In this document: positions 9,820 to 18,300 of the stretch, piece by piece
Layout of the letters: each line of letters opens with the position of its first letter
Numbering within the stretch: the first letter of the stretch is position 1
DNA from: an uncultured Lachnospiraceae bacterium
GTDB taxonomy: Bacteria; Bacillota; Clostridia; Lachnospirales; Lachnospiraceae
Direction: 5' to 3'
Length of the DNA: 32,577 bases
Assembly: GCA_910577115.1 (NCBI GenBank)
Contig: CAJTMC010000043.1
Location: forward strand, 1 to 32,577
Notes under the pieces: model-generated
What the model saw: only the letters and a program-made list of their open reading frames with translations
What the model was told of the DNA's origin: nothing
Databases searched by the model: none
Translations under genes and position numbers: made by a program

Positions 9820-9991
9820 AATTTCATGCTCCTTTCGCATCATAACTTTTGCCTTTTTTACTTTACCGGACAATAACATCCTGTTGCAAAGCTTATGGCT
9901 GTTTTCTGGTTCCTTCCACTCAGCAGGTCCGCGTCCATGCTGCCTACACAAACGTCGCTTTTCACAAGTGATGTTAAAAATAGGTGAAATT
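9820..9991 (-). promoter_or_regulatory. 5' leader of the pectate lyase gene, possibly structured
   Basis: From the predicted transcript start near 9991 to the ATG at 9819 there are about 170 nt. In the RNA, CGGAC near 9921 can pair with GUCCG near 9874, and CCUG with CAGG just inside, closing a region of about 50 nt. The AAAGGAG ribosome site sits in the loop of a small AUGC/GCAU hairpin. The region matches no riboswitch class I know; a regulatory role is inferred only from leader length and pairing. Confidence 0.35.
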
Positions 9992-9997
9992 ATTTTT

Positions 9998-10026
9998 ATT
10001 ATAAATTATTTATTTTACTTTTGCAA
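9998..10026 (-). promoter_or_regulatory. Promoter of the pectate lyase gene
   Basis: On the minus strand TTGCAA (10021-10026) and a perfect TATAAT (9998-10003) are 17 bases apart in very AT-rich DNA. Together with 10027-10139, where I see no gene, this fills the 320-base gap upstream of the pectate lyase coding region. Confidence 0.65.
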
Positions 10027-10139
10027 CTTTTATTTTGTGAATTTTGTCAAATTCCTTTTGTTAAAAATAAAACGAATTGTGCAACATCACCACATACTTT
10101 AATTTTCCAGTGGCACATTGCACAATTTCCATTACTCTA

Positions 10140-10496
10140 TTAAAACTTTTTCCCCGGAAATACAAACCCGCATTTCCGGATGCTGTTTTGGGAAATCCCT
10201 TTACCAATCAACGTCTGCTCATATTTCTTTTCCTGAATCTGCTGCAGCGCCGCCTGCACCGTATCCTGTAACGTCTTCTCCTCCCCCGCATCGTGAACTT
10301 TAAACTTCATAAGAAAAAAACGCTCAAGCATACTCATGTTAAGCGTTTTTCCAAAGCGGCGCGGACGGGTAATTAGCGTTACGCTGTCACCGCTCTCCCA
10401 CCATTCCTTTATAAAATGCGTCTTGTCCACATAAAAATAATCATTTACGATGCGTGTCTCAAAATCCTATACACCGATTGCTGTTGTTCTTGCCAT
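10140..10496 (-). pseudogene. Deleted and nonsense-mutated AAA-ATPase-like / PD-(D/E)XK gene
   Basis: The remnant begins at an ATG (10496) with AAGGAAAT upstream and reads MARTTAIGV, then TAG (10467-10469, probably from CAG), then DFETRIVNDYFYVDKTHF in the same frame. The Walker A segment RPRRFGKT and MLERFF follow, which is the N-terminus of the AAA-ATPase_like (PF09820) family. Near 10308 the frame passes directly into FKVHDAGEEKTLQDTVQAAL and ends IRKCGFVFPGKKF, the C-terminal part of the PDDEXK_9 nuclease-like domain usually found at the end of such proteins. The middle, probably more than 400 codons, is gone. Full-length relatives are about 500-600 residues. The protein is surely inactive. 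Intact relatives are common multicopy genes of unknown function in gut anaerobes. Confidence 0.85.
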
Positions 10497-10579
10497 TCAG
10501 ATTTCCTTCATATCATAGTAATCCTTAAGCTTATTCTATACGCAATCGGCTTTTCGTGCAACCAAAAAGTTCCAAAGCC

Positions 10580-10915
10580 TTATGTATCAAGCTCAAGGCT
10601 GATTTGTAAGGCTCTGTTTACCCTCTGCATAACGGGATTGTCAAGATGACATACCTTATCCTTTAAGCGTTTCTTGTCAATTGTACGAAGCTGCTCCAGC
10701 AAAATGACCGAGTCCTTAACCATATCTCCCGCATTAATCTCTATATGTGTGGGCAGGTTCGCCTTATTCATCTTTGAAGTAATCGCAGCGCAGATTACGG
10801 TCGGACTGTGCCTGTTTCCCACGTCATTCTGAATAATCAGTACAGGTCTTACGCCACCCTGCTCAGAGCCTACAACCGGTCTTAAATCTGCGTAATAAAT
10901 ATCTCCTCTTTTCAT
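10580..10915 (-). CDS. mazF: MazF/PemK-type mRNA interferase toxin, no adjacent antitoxin
   Basis: Starting at MKRGDIYYADL (GAGGTG about eight bases upstream) the protein has 111 residues, normal for MazF; the longer frame from 10984 lacks a good ribosome site. Family motifs are GDIYYADL, GSEQGGVRPVLIIQND, SPTVICAAITS and LLEQLRTIDKKRL. R23 and T46 fall where B. subtilis MazF has its catalytic Arg and Thr. MazF enzymes cut single-stranded RNA at short sequence motifs. It follows alr by 125 bp, as ndoA follows alr in Bacillus, but no MazE/NdoAI-like antitoxin frame is found in that gap or immediately downstream. Either the antitoxin is elsewhere or this copy acts alone. Confidence 0.9.
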   Translation of the reverse strand: MKRGDIYYADLRPVVGSEQGGVRPVLIIQNDVGNRHSPTVICAAITSKMNKANLPTHIEINAGDMVKDSVILLEQLRTIDKKRLKDKVCHLDNPVMQRVNRALQISLELDT

Positions 10916-11040
10916 ACCATACACCTCTATGCAAAATCCATTCTTGTGTCTTTCTGCCACAATCCTATTTTTACCTGCCTTCACCGGATTTATACAATTA
11001 GTGTAAAGTTTGCCATGAAAATAAATTTATTTCTTCCTTA

Positions 11041-12186
11041 TTATGGTTTTTTATGGTAAATACGCGGAATGCGCTTTCCCAAATCACAGGCAAGCTCGTA
11101 ATTAAAGCGTCCCGAAAGTGCACCTAAAGCCTCCATCGTAATTTCCCCGTCCATATCCTTTCCAATCAGTGTAACCTCACTTCCTGTCTGCACACTTCCC
11201 TCTATATCTGTTATGTCAACCATGAACTGATCCATGCATACGCGTCCGAGAATCGGCGCTTTTTGACCGTTTATCAGCACATACCCTTTATTGGAAAGAC
11301 TTCTCGGATAGCCGTCTCCGTATCCGATGCAAATGGTTGCAACCCGTGTCTTGCGTTTCGTTGTAAAAGTGCCTCCATAGCTTATTTCCTGCCCTGTGGG
11401 CACTGTTTTTACATAGACGACTCTCGATTTTAAGCAAAGAGACGGTCTGAGCGCTATTTTTCCGTTCTCTCTTACCTCCTGCGAAGGCCACAGTCCATAC
11501 AAAATAATCCCCGCACGCACTGCGTCCATATTCGCCTCGGGCATTTCTGCAATTCCTGCACTGTTTGAGCAATGCTTCATCGGTATCTTAATGTCTGCCG
11601 TCTCCTCAAGCTGTGCAACAAACTCCTGAAATTGCCTTAACTGCCCATATGCTTTTGTCCGATCTGCTTCATCAGCTCTTGCAAAGTGTGTAAAAATACC
11701 TTCAATCTCAATATTTTCAAGCACCGCAATTTGCCTGACCAATTCCATACTGTCACTGACAGGCTGCATTCCGATTCTTGTCATACCAGTGTCAATCTTG
11801 ATATGTATTTTACAGCATTTCCCCTGCTTGATTGCCTCCTTTGACAAAGTTTCTGCCATTTCAAGCGTAAATACTGTCAAGCGTATTTCATTTTGAATCA
11901 GTTCCCCATATGCGTAAGGAAACGTATACGCCAAAATCAAAATCGGCTTCTTTATCCCATTTTCCCGAAGTGCCATTGCTTCTTCCGCTGTCGCAACCGC
12001 ATAGCCCCACACACGGCTGTCGTTTTCCAGCATTTCTGCAATCGGAACAGCACCATGCCCGTATCCGTCAGCCTTGATTACTGCCACAATTTGCGTATTT
12101 TTGTGAATCTGTTTTTTGATACTTTCAATATTGAAAGCAATTGCATCAAGGTCAATCTCTGCCCAAACCCTGTCATAATGCTCCAT
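11041..12186 (-). CDS. alr: Alanine racemase
   Basis: This PLP enzyme interconverts L- and D-alanine in the cytoplasm for peptidoglycan. It has 381 residues, the normal size. The N-terminal barrel begins VWAEIDLDAIAFNI and carries the PLP lysine K38 in VIKADGYGHG. The second catalytic base is Y270 in ISYGGTFTT, followed by IGYGDGYPRSLSN, and CMDQFMVD lies at 318-325. The start is backed by AGGGAGG eight bases upstream. It follows nnr by 42 bp and precedes mazF, so the three genes likely share a transcript. No defect is seen. Confidence 0.96.
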   Translation of the reverse strand: MEHYDRVWAEIDLDAIAFNIESIKKQIHKNTQIVAVIKADGYGHGAVPIAEMLENDSRVWGYAVATAEEAMALRENGIKKPILILAYTFPYAYGELIQNEIRLTVFTLEMAETLSKEAIKQGKCCKIHIKIDTGMTRIGMQPVSDSMELVRQIAVLENIEIEGIFTHFARADEADRTKAYGQLRQFQEFVAQLEETADIKIPMKHCSNSAGIAEMPEANMDAVRAGIILYGLWPSQEVRENGKIALRPSLCLKSRVVYVKTVPTGQEISYGGTFTTKRKTRVATICIGYGDGYPRSLSNKGYVLINGQKAPILGRVCMDQFMVDITDIEGSVQTGSEVTLIGKDMDGEITMEALGALSGRFNYELACDLGKRIPRIYHKKP

Positions 12187-12228
12187 ATCAATTCCTCCCT
12201 ATACCGGTACAATTATCAATATTCCAAA

Positions 12229-13752
12229 TTATAAATATTTTAATGAATTGATGATATCCTGTGCCATGATATAATATGACGATGCATGCTCTCTTGCATA
12301 ATCTCCCGCAAGCCCATGTGCATAAGCGCCAATCACTGCTGCCTCAAAACCTGTCATTTTCTGCGCCAAAAGTCCCGAAATCACTCCGGTAAGCACATCG
12401 CCCGAGCCTGCCGTCGCCATACCGTTATTTCCGCTGGAATTCAGATACGTAAGCTTTCCTCTTTTTGTGATGATCGTCCTTGCATCTTTACACACCAGCG
12501 ATACATCATATTTTTTCGAAAATGCTTTACAGGTTCCAAGTAAATCCTTTTTGATTTCCGACACCGGATATTTCATCAGTCTTGCAAACTCTCCAAGATG
12601 CGGTGTAAGCACAATGCTTGCGTCATTGTTCCTGCGTCCGAATGCAAGTCCCTGCAGGAGCACATCATTTTTTGCCAATAAATTCAGTGCATCTGCGTCC
12701 ATCACCAGCGGCTTGTCGCAGCGCTCCAACACAGTTTGTAAGATGTCAAGCGCCCTGTTTGAGAGTGAAAGCCCCGGACCTATTGCAATCACATCCGCCC
12801 ACTCCAAACCGCTGAGCAGTGTCTGCTGTTCCCGCTCGCTTAAGATACCCTCGTCGTCCTGATCCGCATACGTATCTACAATCGCTTCCGGCAGCTTTCG
12901 CAAAAGGCTTTCCCTGTTTTCTTCCGCCGTAAACACGCGCACCATACCCGCGCCAATGCGATACGCTGCAAGCGCCGAAAGCTGGCATGCACCTCCCATG
13001 CTTCTTGAGCCTGCTGCCAAAAACACTTTTCCAAAAGTTCCCTTATTCCCCGACCGGCTTCTGTCCGGCAGTTTTAAATCCGCTTCCTTGTCCGTAAAAG
13101 TCACAACACCCATACGCTTTTTCTCCGTCAGAACGCGCGGTATGCCAATCGGCACACAAATCACTTCTCCTGCGCACGACGCCCCGGGATAAAGCATCAG
13201 CCCTACTTTCCGATACGCAAAAGTGACAGTCATGTCAGCTTTTACGGCACAGCCCATAATGCTGCCGTCATCTGTATTGACACCGGAAGGAATATCCACT
13301 GCTACCACGTGCCCCTTTGAGGCATTGATTTCCTCTATCGCTTTTCTGTACTTTCCCTCCACGGCTCTTGTGATCCCGATTCCAAAGATCGCATCAATAA
13401 TCACGTCATAGAGCGTATGCTCCACTCCGTAATAAATGGGAATATTAAGCTTTTTCGCAATCTCAAGCTGTATTTTTGTCTCACTGGTCAGCTTTTTATT
13501 CTCGCCTACCATATTGATTTCCACACGGATTCCATATTCCTGTAAAATGCGGGCAACTGCAATTCCGTCACCGCCGTTATTGCCGCATCCTGCAACCACG
13601 CCCACATAAATCTCTTTTCCGTATTTTGCAACCACCGCATTCGCAGTCTCAAGCGCCGCCCGTTCCATCAGCACAAGGGACTCGATCCCGTATTCTTTTA
13701 TGGCTGTTTCATCATACTTTTTCATTTCCGCAGCTGTCAGCACATATTCCAT
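12229..13752 (-). CDS. nnr: Bifunctional NAD(P)H-hydrate epimerase / ADP-dependent dehydratase
   Basis: This 507-residue protein repairs hydrated NAD(P)H: the N-terminal half interconverts the R and S epimers and the C-terminal half dehydrates the S form using ADP. The YjeF_N domain (about 1-210) shows GCGNNGGDGIAVAR, IIDAIFGIG and VAVDIPSGVNTDDG. The ribokinase-like domain (about 225-505) shows NKGTFGKVFLAAGS, AIGPGLS, LVMDADALNLL, LTPHLGEFARL and the nucleotide-binding MATAGSGDVLTGVISGLLAQ. AAGGA lies about 11 bases upstream of the ATG. Only about 20 bp separate the start from a hairpin terminator, so transcription probably comes from read-through of the rex operon or from a promoter inside the upstream gene. 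Confidence 0.95.
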   Translation of the reverse strand: MEYVLTAAEMKKYDETAIKEYGIESLVLMERAALETANAVVAKYGKEIYVGVVAGCGNNGGDGIAVARILQEYGIRVEINMVGENKKLTSETKIQLEIAKKLNIPIYYGVEHTLYDVIIDAIFGIGITRAVEGKYRKAIEEINASKGHVVAVDIPSGVNTDDGSIMGCAVKADMTVTFAYRKVGLMLYPGASCAGEVICVPIGIPRVLTEKKRMGVVTFTDKEADLKLPDRSRSGNKGTFGKVFLAAGSRSMGGACQLSALAAYRIGAGMVRVFTAEENRESLLRKLPEAIVDTYADQDDEGILSEREQQTLLSGLEWADVIAIGPGLSLSNRALDILQTVLERCDKPLVMDADALNLLAKNDVLLQGLAFGRRNNDASIVLTPHLGEFARLMKYPVSEIKKDLLGTCKAFSKKYDVSLVCKDARTIITKRGKLTYLNSSGNNGMATAGSGDVLTGVISGLLAQKMTGFEAAVIGAYAHGLAGDYAREHASSYYIMAQDIINSLKYL

Positions 13753-13771
13753 AAAGCGTTTCTTCCTTTCT

Positions 13772-13806
13772 ATAAAAAACGCCCTCCTTTTCAGGTATGG
13801 GCGTTT
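13772..13806 (-). terminator. Rho-independent terminator after the coiled-coil gene
   Basis: AAACGCCC (13777-13784) pairs with GGGCGTTT (13799-13806) around a 14-base loop; on the minus strand a run of Ts follows (13774-13779). It sits between the coiled-coil gene and nnr and would end or attenuate the rex transcript. Confidence 0.8.
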
Positions 13807-13811
13807 GTTCC

Positions 13812-14462
13812 TTAATCTTCGTCCGTGCTGACTTTGCCAATCACGTCGGTTTCCTTATTCAGCACATTTTTCGGATTATATTTCATATCAAATACATCAA
13901 TCACATCAGGTCCGAATATGGAGTGCATATAGGAATACATTTCATCATTCCATATTTCTTTCTTCTGCTTTAAAAGGATCTGTTTTTTCAGTTTTACGCG
14001 GAAGGCCGCTACCCATTGATTTATTTCATCAATATCGGACACGTTTTTTTGAATTCTCGCATAGCACACGCGCATGGTTGCAAGCATCAGATTAAAATTT
14101 GCCTCGTCAATCTGCTTGGGCAGTTCCAAAAGCTCATCATTATATTCCTCAAGCTTTTGGTTTGTTTCCTCTATAATACGCTTATTTTCAGACATCTTTT
14201 TTTCTTTGGAATTGCCATCAGGTAGCTCCATAATGCTTACAATTTCCTGCAATACTTTCTTTTTGTAAACGCTCAGCGTCTTGATTTCCGTATTCAGCTT
14301 TCCCTGACGCTTCAGCACTTCATTCAGTTTATCCTCAAGCGTCTGAATTTCATCATTCTCACCCGTCTGCGTAAACAGCTTGTGCCACTGATTGTCCAGC
14401 GTCAGAATCGGTATCTTTTTTCCGACCAGCGCTTCTTTGAAAAATTCATCTTCCTGCGACAT
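13812..14462 (-). CDS. Conserved hypothetical coiled-coil protein
   Basis: I do not recognise a characterised family for this 216-residue cytoplasmic protein. Residues about 36-130 are rich in Glu, Lys and Leu with heptad-like spacing (for example EDKLNEVLKRQGKLNTEIK and NQKLEEYNDELLELPKQID), which predicts a long coiled coil. The C-terminal part (WNDEMYSYMHSIFGPDVIDVFDMKYNP) looks globular. It lacks a signal peptide or membrane segment. The start is supported by AAGGTGA about five bases upstream. It lies 45 bp downstream of rex and is followed by a terminator, so it is probably the second gene of the rex transcript. No function can be assigned. Confidence 0.75.
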   Translation of the reverse strand: MSQEDEFFKEALVGKKIPILTLDNQWHKLFTQTGENDEIQTLEDKLNEVLKRQGKLNTEIKTLSVYKKKVLQEIVSIMELPDGNSKEKKMSENKRIIEETNQKLEEYNDELLELPKQIDEANFNLMLATMRVCYARIQKNVSDIDEINQWVAAFRVKLKKQILLKQKKEIWNDEMYSYMHSIFGPDVIDVFDMKYNPKNVLNKETDVIGKVSTDED

Positions 14463-14507
14463 GACATCACCTTCTTTTTATCTATTGTAAAGATCTGTTC
14501 CCATTCC

Positions 14508-15137
14508 TCATTTCTTATTTACAATACCATAAGAAAGCTTCATCAGGCTGTCCGAAAGATGTACGTTTTCCACAACAATGCTGTCAGGAACATTTAAATC
14601 TACATGCGCAAAATTCCAAATTGCCTTTATACCGCAGTTTGCAAGTATTTCAGCAGTTTTCACCGCACCCTCTTTTGGTATGGTGAGCACTGCAATATCA
14701 ACATGATTCTTCTTAATAAATTCCTCAAGCTGATCCACATGCTGTACGCCGATTCCTCTGACTTCTTTTCCACACAGCTTTGGATTATTATCAAAAATGC
14801 CTTTTATAAGAAAGCCCCTGCGTTCAAAATTCATATAATTTGCAAGCGCCTGCCCTAAGTTTCCGGCACCTATGATCACAAGATTGTGCTTCTCGTTCAG
14901 ACATAGTATCTTTGCAATCTCATTGTAAAGATACTCTACATTATAACCGTAACCCTGCTGCCCAAAGCCGCCAAAATTATTGAAATCCTGACGTATCTGT
15001 GATGCGGTGACCTTCATAAGCTTACTCAGGTCCTGCGAGGATATTCTCTCTATTCCGTTGTCTTTTAAATCACCGAGGTATCTGTAATATCTCGGAAGTC
15101 TTGCGATAACCGCCTGTGATATGTTCTTATCATCCAC
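14508..15137 (-). CDS. rex: Redox-sensing transcriptional repressor Rex
   Basis: Rex binds operators upstream of fermentation and respiration genes and is released when the NADH/NAD+ ratio rises. The 209-residue protein has the winged-helix domain first (ISQAVIARLPRYYRYL, ISSQDLSKLMKVTASQIRQDF, GGFGQQGYGYNV) and then a Rossmann NAD(H) domain with VIIGAGNLGQAL. Later motifs are GIFDNNPKLCGKEV, VLTIPKEGAVKTAEIL and IWNFAHVDLNVPDSIVVENVHLS. The start codon is GTG, chosen because GGAGGTG lies seven bases upstream. A sigma-A promoter with an overlapping Rex-like operator lies about 55-80 bp upstream, suggesting autorepression. Confidence 0.97.
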   Translation of the reverse strand: MDDKNISQAVIARLPRYYRYLGDLKDNGIERISSQDLSKLMKVTASQIRQDFNNFGGFGQQGYGYNVEYLYNEIAKILCLNEKHNLVIIGAGNLGQALANYMNFERRGFLIKGIFDNNPKLCGKEVRGIGVQHVDQLEEFIKKNHVDIAVLTIPKEGAVKTAEILANCGIKAIWNFAHVDLNVPDSIVVENVHLSDSLMKLSYGIVNKK

Positions 15138-15191
15138 AAGCCTACACCTCCATATATTAATTACTTTGCATTTGAAAAAGGTACTCTCTTA

Positions 15192-15220
15192 AGTATACAA
15201 TTTTGTTAAATGATTGTCAA
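15192..15220 (-). promoter_or_regulatory. rex promoter with overlapping Rex-type operator
   Basis: On the minus strand TTGACA (15215-15220), 17 bases, then TATACT (15192-15197) makes a near-consensus sigma-A promoter. The 18 bases 15203-15220, read on the plus strand as TTGTTAAATGATTGTCAA, resemble the Rex operator TTGTTAANNNNTTAACAA: the left half is exact and the right half matches 5 of 7. It covers the -35 box, as expected for negative autoregulation. Confidence 0.75.
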
Positions 15221-15294
15221 TATTTTTATCGTTTATTACACTGCCTCGTTTTTACGCACAAATCAGGAAAGCGAATTCTCCCCATCTCCATTGC

Positions 15295-15339
15295 AAAGTG
15301 TCCGGAAACCTTTCATTTCATCAGGTTTCCGGACACTTT
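15295..15339. terminator. Strong hairpin between rex and the CAP surface-protein gene
   Basis: A 16-bp perfect stem (15295-15310 with 15324-15339) encloses a 13-base loop. It lies 49 bases beyond the stop codon of the leftward surface-protein gene and upstream of the rex promoter, so it most likely ends that transcript. The T-tracts are modest on both sides (TTTATTCTTT on plus, TTTGC on minus). Confidence 0.65.
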
Positions 15340-15387
15340 ATTCTTTGTGTGCTTTCGAAATATTATTTTATGACTGCTTCAGTCTGC

Positions 15388-18300
15388 CTATTTCTGATTT
15401 CTGACATCTTCAATCTTCACAGCGCTAAACACAGGTTCGCTGTTATTTGTATAATACCAAATCACACTTCCGTCATGCACAATCGGTTTACAGTCTGACA
15501 GCATACCTTCATATACGTAAATACCTGAAACAGGTTCTCCTGCTGCGTTGAGCAGCACACATTTTACCTGAGCTCCTTCTCCCCACATTAACATGAATTC
15601 GGTACCGCTTATTTTCACCAACTGCGGAGTGGTGACAGACGCTTCGGCTTTATCCTTATAACTTGTAATCCAATGTACCGTAGTATTCGTTTTCGGGAAA
15701 TTCTCTTTCGGAGTGCTTGTTACATAGATATTGCGCACCCCTCCTGAGGAATATGTCTCAGGCGTCTGATCTACGGAGTTTCCGGCAATCAGATACGCTG
15801 TATCCGATGCTTCAAAACCGCCTATTGATACACCTGTGTAAGGATTCCCGCCTTTTCCCTGTATTTTCAGCGCGTTAACACGACTGCAGCCTTTGTTAAG
15901 AACATTTTCCGCACCTGCTTTTAGCGTATATTTTGCCAGTGCAACAGAACGTGGATAAGCATCACCATGATCAACTACTAGCAAATCAGAACCGTCTGTC
16001 AAAATAAACTGGTTAAAGGAATGGCTTACATATGCGGTCTGAGAAATCCCCACAATTTGCTCCACAACTTCCATTTTAGGAGTACTTATGCTAAATGCCG
16101 CGCTCGCCTGATGTCTGTTGCCGTCATAGGTCTTATACATCTGGTGGCAGGTACGAATATACAGCATATCGCCGGATTCCGCCATGCGGAGACCGCCATT
16201 CTTAAACGGTGAATACGTATTTGCGCCATAGATGCTGGCTGCCCCTTTGCGGTTCCATTTTTTATCATACTTTACAACCCGCATTACCTCTGTTTCATTG
16301 TCTTCATTAGGATTTTCCTGTCCGAATACAAGGAAGTAATAATTCGCGCCCTCATAGAAGCCGCCGAATTTGGGAAGCTCCATCTTTATGTATTTTCTGG
16401 AACGAAGCGTAAAGTCAGATGTATAGGTTTCCGCATATACACCCTTTCCGCCAACATGCTCAACACGCATAAAAGCATCATTTGTCTTTACCAAATAGGA
16501 ATGCATCACTATGCCCTCAAATGTGGCATAATTTTGTCTGTTCCTGTTTGATGAAATAACAGGTGTCATTTTTGAGGCAGGAACATCAATTTTAGCGGTT
16601 TTTGTCATCTCACCCGTAAAATTTCCTTTACCGGTTATCTTGACAGTAATACTGCTGCCTTTCACAGTGGAATAAACCGGCGCGTTATAATCCCTGCCTT
16701 GCTGCAACGGTTTTTTATTATACATTAATGTAATGCCTGATGTCAGAGAACCTTGGATGGATGCCTTGGATATATTCTGCGGTTTAATCACAAACGTGAC
16801 GCTTTTCTTTGCACCTGCATAATTTCCGATTCCCGTTACCGTAACAACCGCTCCTGTCGTTGCAATCAGGTTGCGCCCGTAAGCAACTGTATAATCCTTG
16901 TTTAATTTGAGTGTTTTCTTGCCGACTTTTACCGATACTGTCGGTTTTTGCAGTGATCCGTTGTAAGTCTTATCCGGTATCGCCTTAATTTCCAGCTCTG
17001 ATTTTGATGCAGGCGTAATCTTAAAGGAACCGACCACCTTACCTTTATATTTTCCTTTTCCCGTAACAGTCACGCAGGCATCTCCGGCATTGACATTATT
17101 CTGATATTGTACTGTATAGTCCCTGCCCTTTTCCAACGTTTTTCCATTAATTTCTACAATCGGTTGAACCTCCGTCGTGATCGCTTTTCCGGTATACTCT
17201 GCCGTTCTTGTATTAAACTTAACGTGTCTTGGCGTAATAAGCGTTTCTGATTCTTTAAGCTCGTATACTGCAACCTTTGCATTCGCAAAACCGGAATAAT
17301 TACTGTTTTCTGCCGCTATTACCTTTACTTTCGCCGATGTCGTTTTCTTTTGGGTAATAGTATTTCTGTCATAATCAAGGGTATACTCCTTTTGCGACAA
17401 TTGTCTGGTATCGTCATAAACCCATACCGACGGAGCCGCCGTACTGCCGACAGTCATACTGTTGGCAACAATCCTCAGTTTGCTGATCGGTTTTTTATTG
17501 ATCAAAAACTCCTGTATAACGGACCCTGTATAATCACCGCCACCTACTATGGTAATCTGACCGGTTCCGGCATTGATGTTGTTAGTATATTTTATGGAGT
17601 AATCCACTCCCTCAGTAAGCGTCACCCGTTTTTTTCCGTCCATAACGGTAACTTTTACTGTCGGCGTATACGCCTTACCGTCATACACTTTTGCTTTTAT
17701 CTTTGAAACAGTGACATTTACTGCCGCCAAATCAATCTTTTCGCCGGAAGCTTTTAGCAAATCATTTGAATCATCTTCCGCCGTCATATTTTCCGTATCC
17801 TGCACCCATTTTGCATACAGGATTGTATCCGCCGTCACCATATCCGTCTCAAAGCTCCATGCATTGACGCACTCCGCTTCCTTGTACCATCCGTCAAACA
17901 CCCATTCCTCTTTGGTCGGGTTCTTTGGCTGTTCAACCGTCTGATTTTCCTGTACGGACTGTGACGCTACAGCAGTTCCGCCATTTGTTTCAAACGCTAC
18001 GGTATAGTGCAAAGAGACATCTTCCGTTATTTCCTCCTCGTCCTGTTCAAGGGAGAAAAAATTGACCTGATAGCGAATGTATTCTTCTTCGTCATTTGTG
18101 ATTTCCACCTGATAAGAATCGCCGTCTGCATACGCTTCTATGTCTGATGTTTTCGGACGGAAGAAAATGCCGTTGTCATCTACATAAAAATCCCCGTCTG
18201 CCGAATCCGCAGAAAAATGCCACTCTGCCTGATCCGAATTACGCGTAAGGGTTACATCAATATCCGAAGCATTCAACGGTTCCCCTGTTGAAACAGACCA

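Noticed and set aside
9820..9951. 44-codon N-terminal extension of the pectate lyase frame
   Set aside because: No ribosome site precedes it, it has no signal-peptide character, and a strong AAAGGAG plus signal peptide fit the ATG at 9819.
9248..10102. 284-codon plus-strand frame opposite the start of the pectate lyase gene
   Set aside because: Its Ser/Ala-rich product is the mirror of the Glu/Asp/Thr-rich acidic linker and signal peptide on the other strand; no ribosome site or domain supports it.
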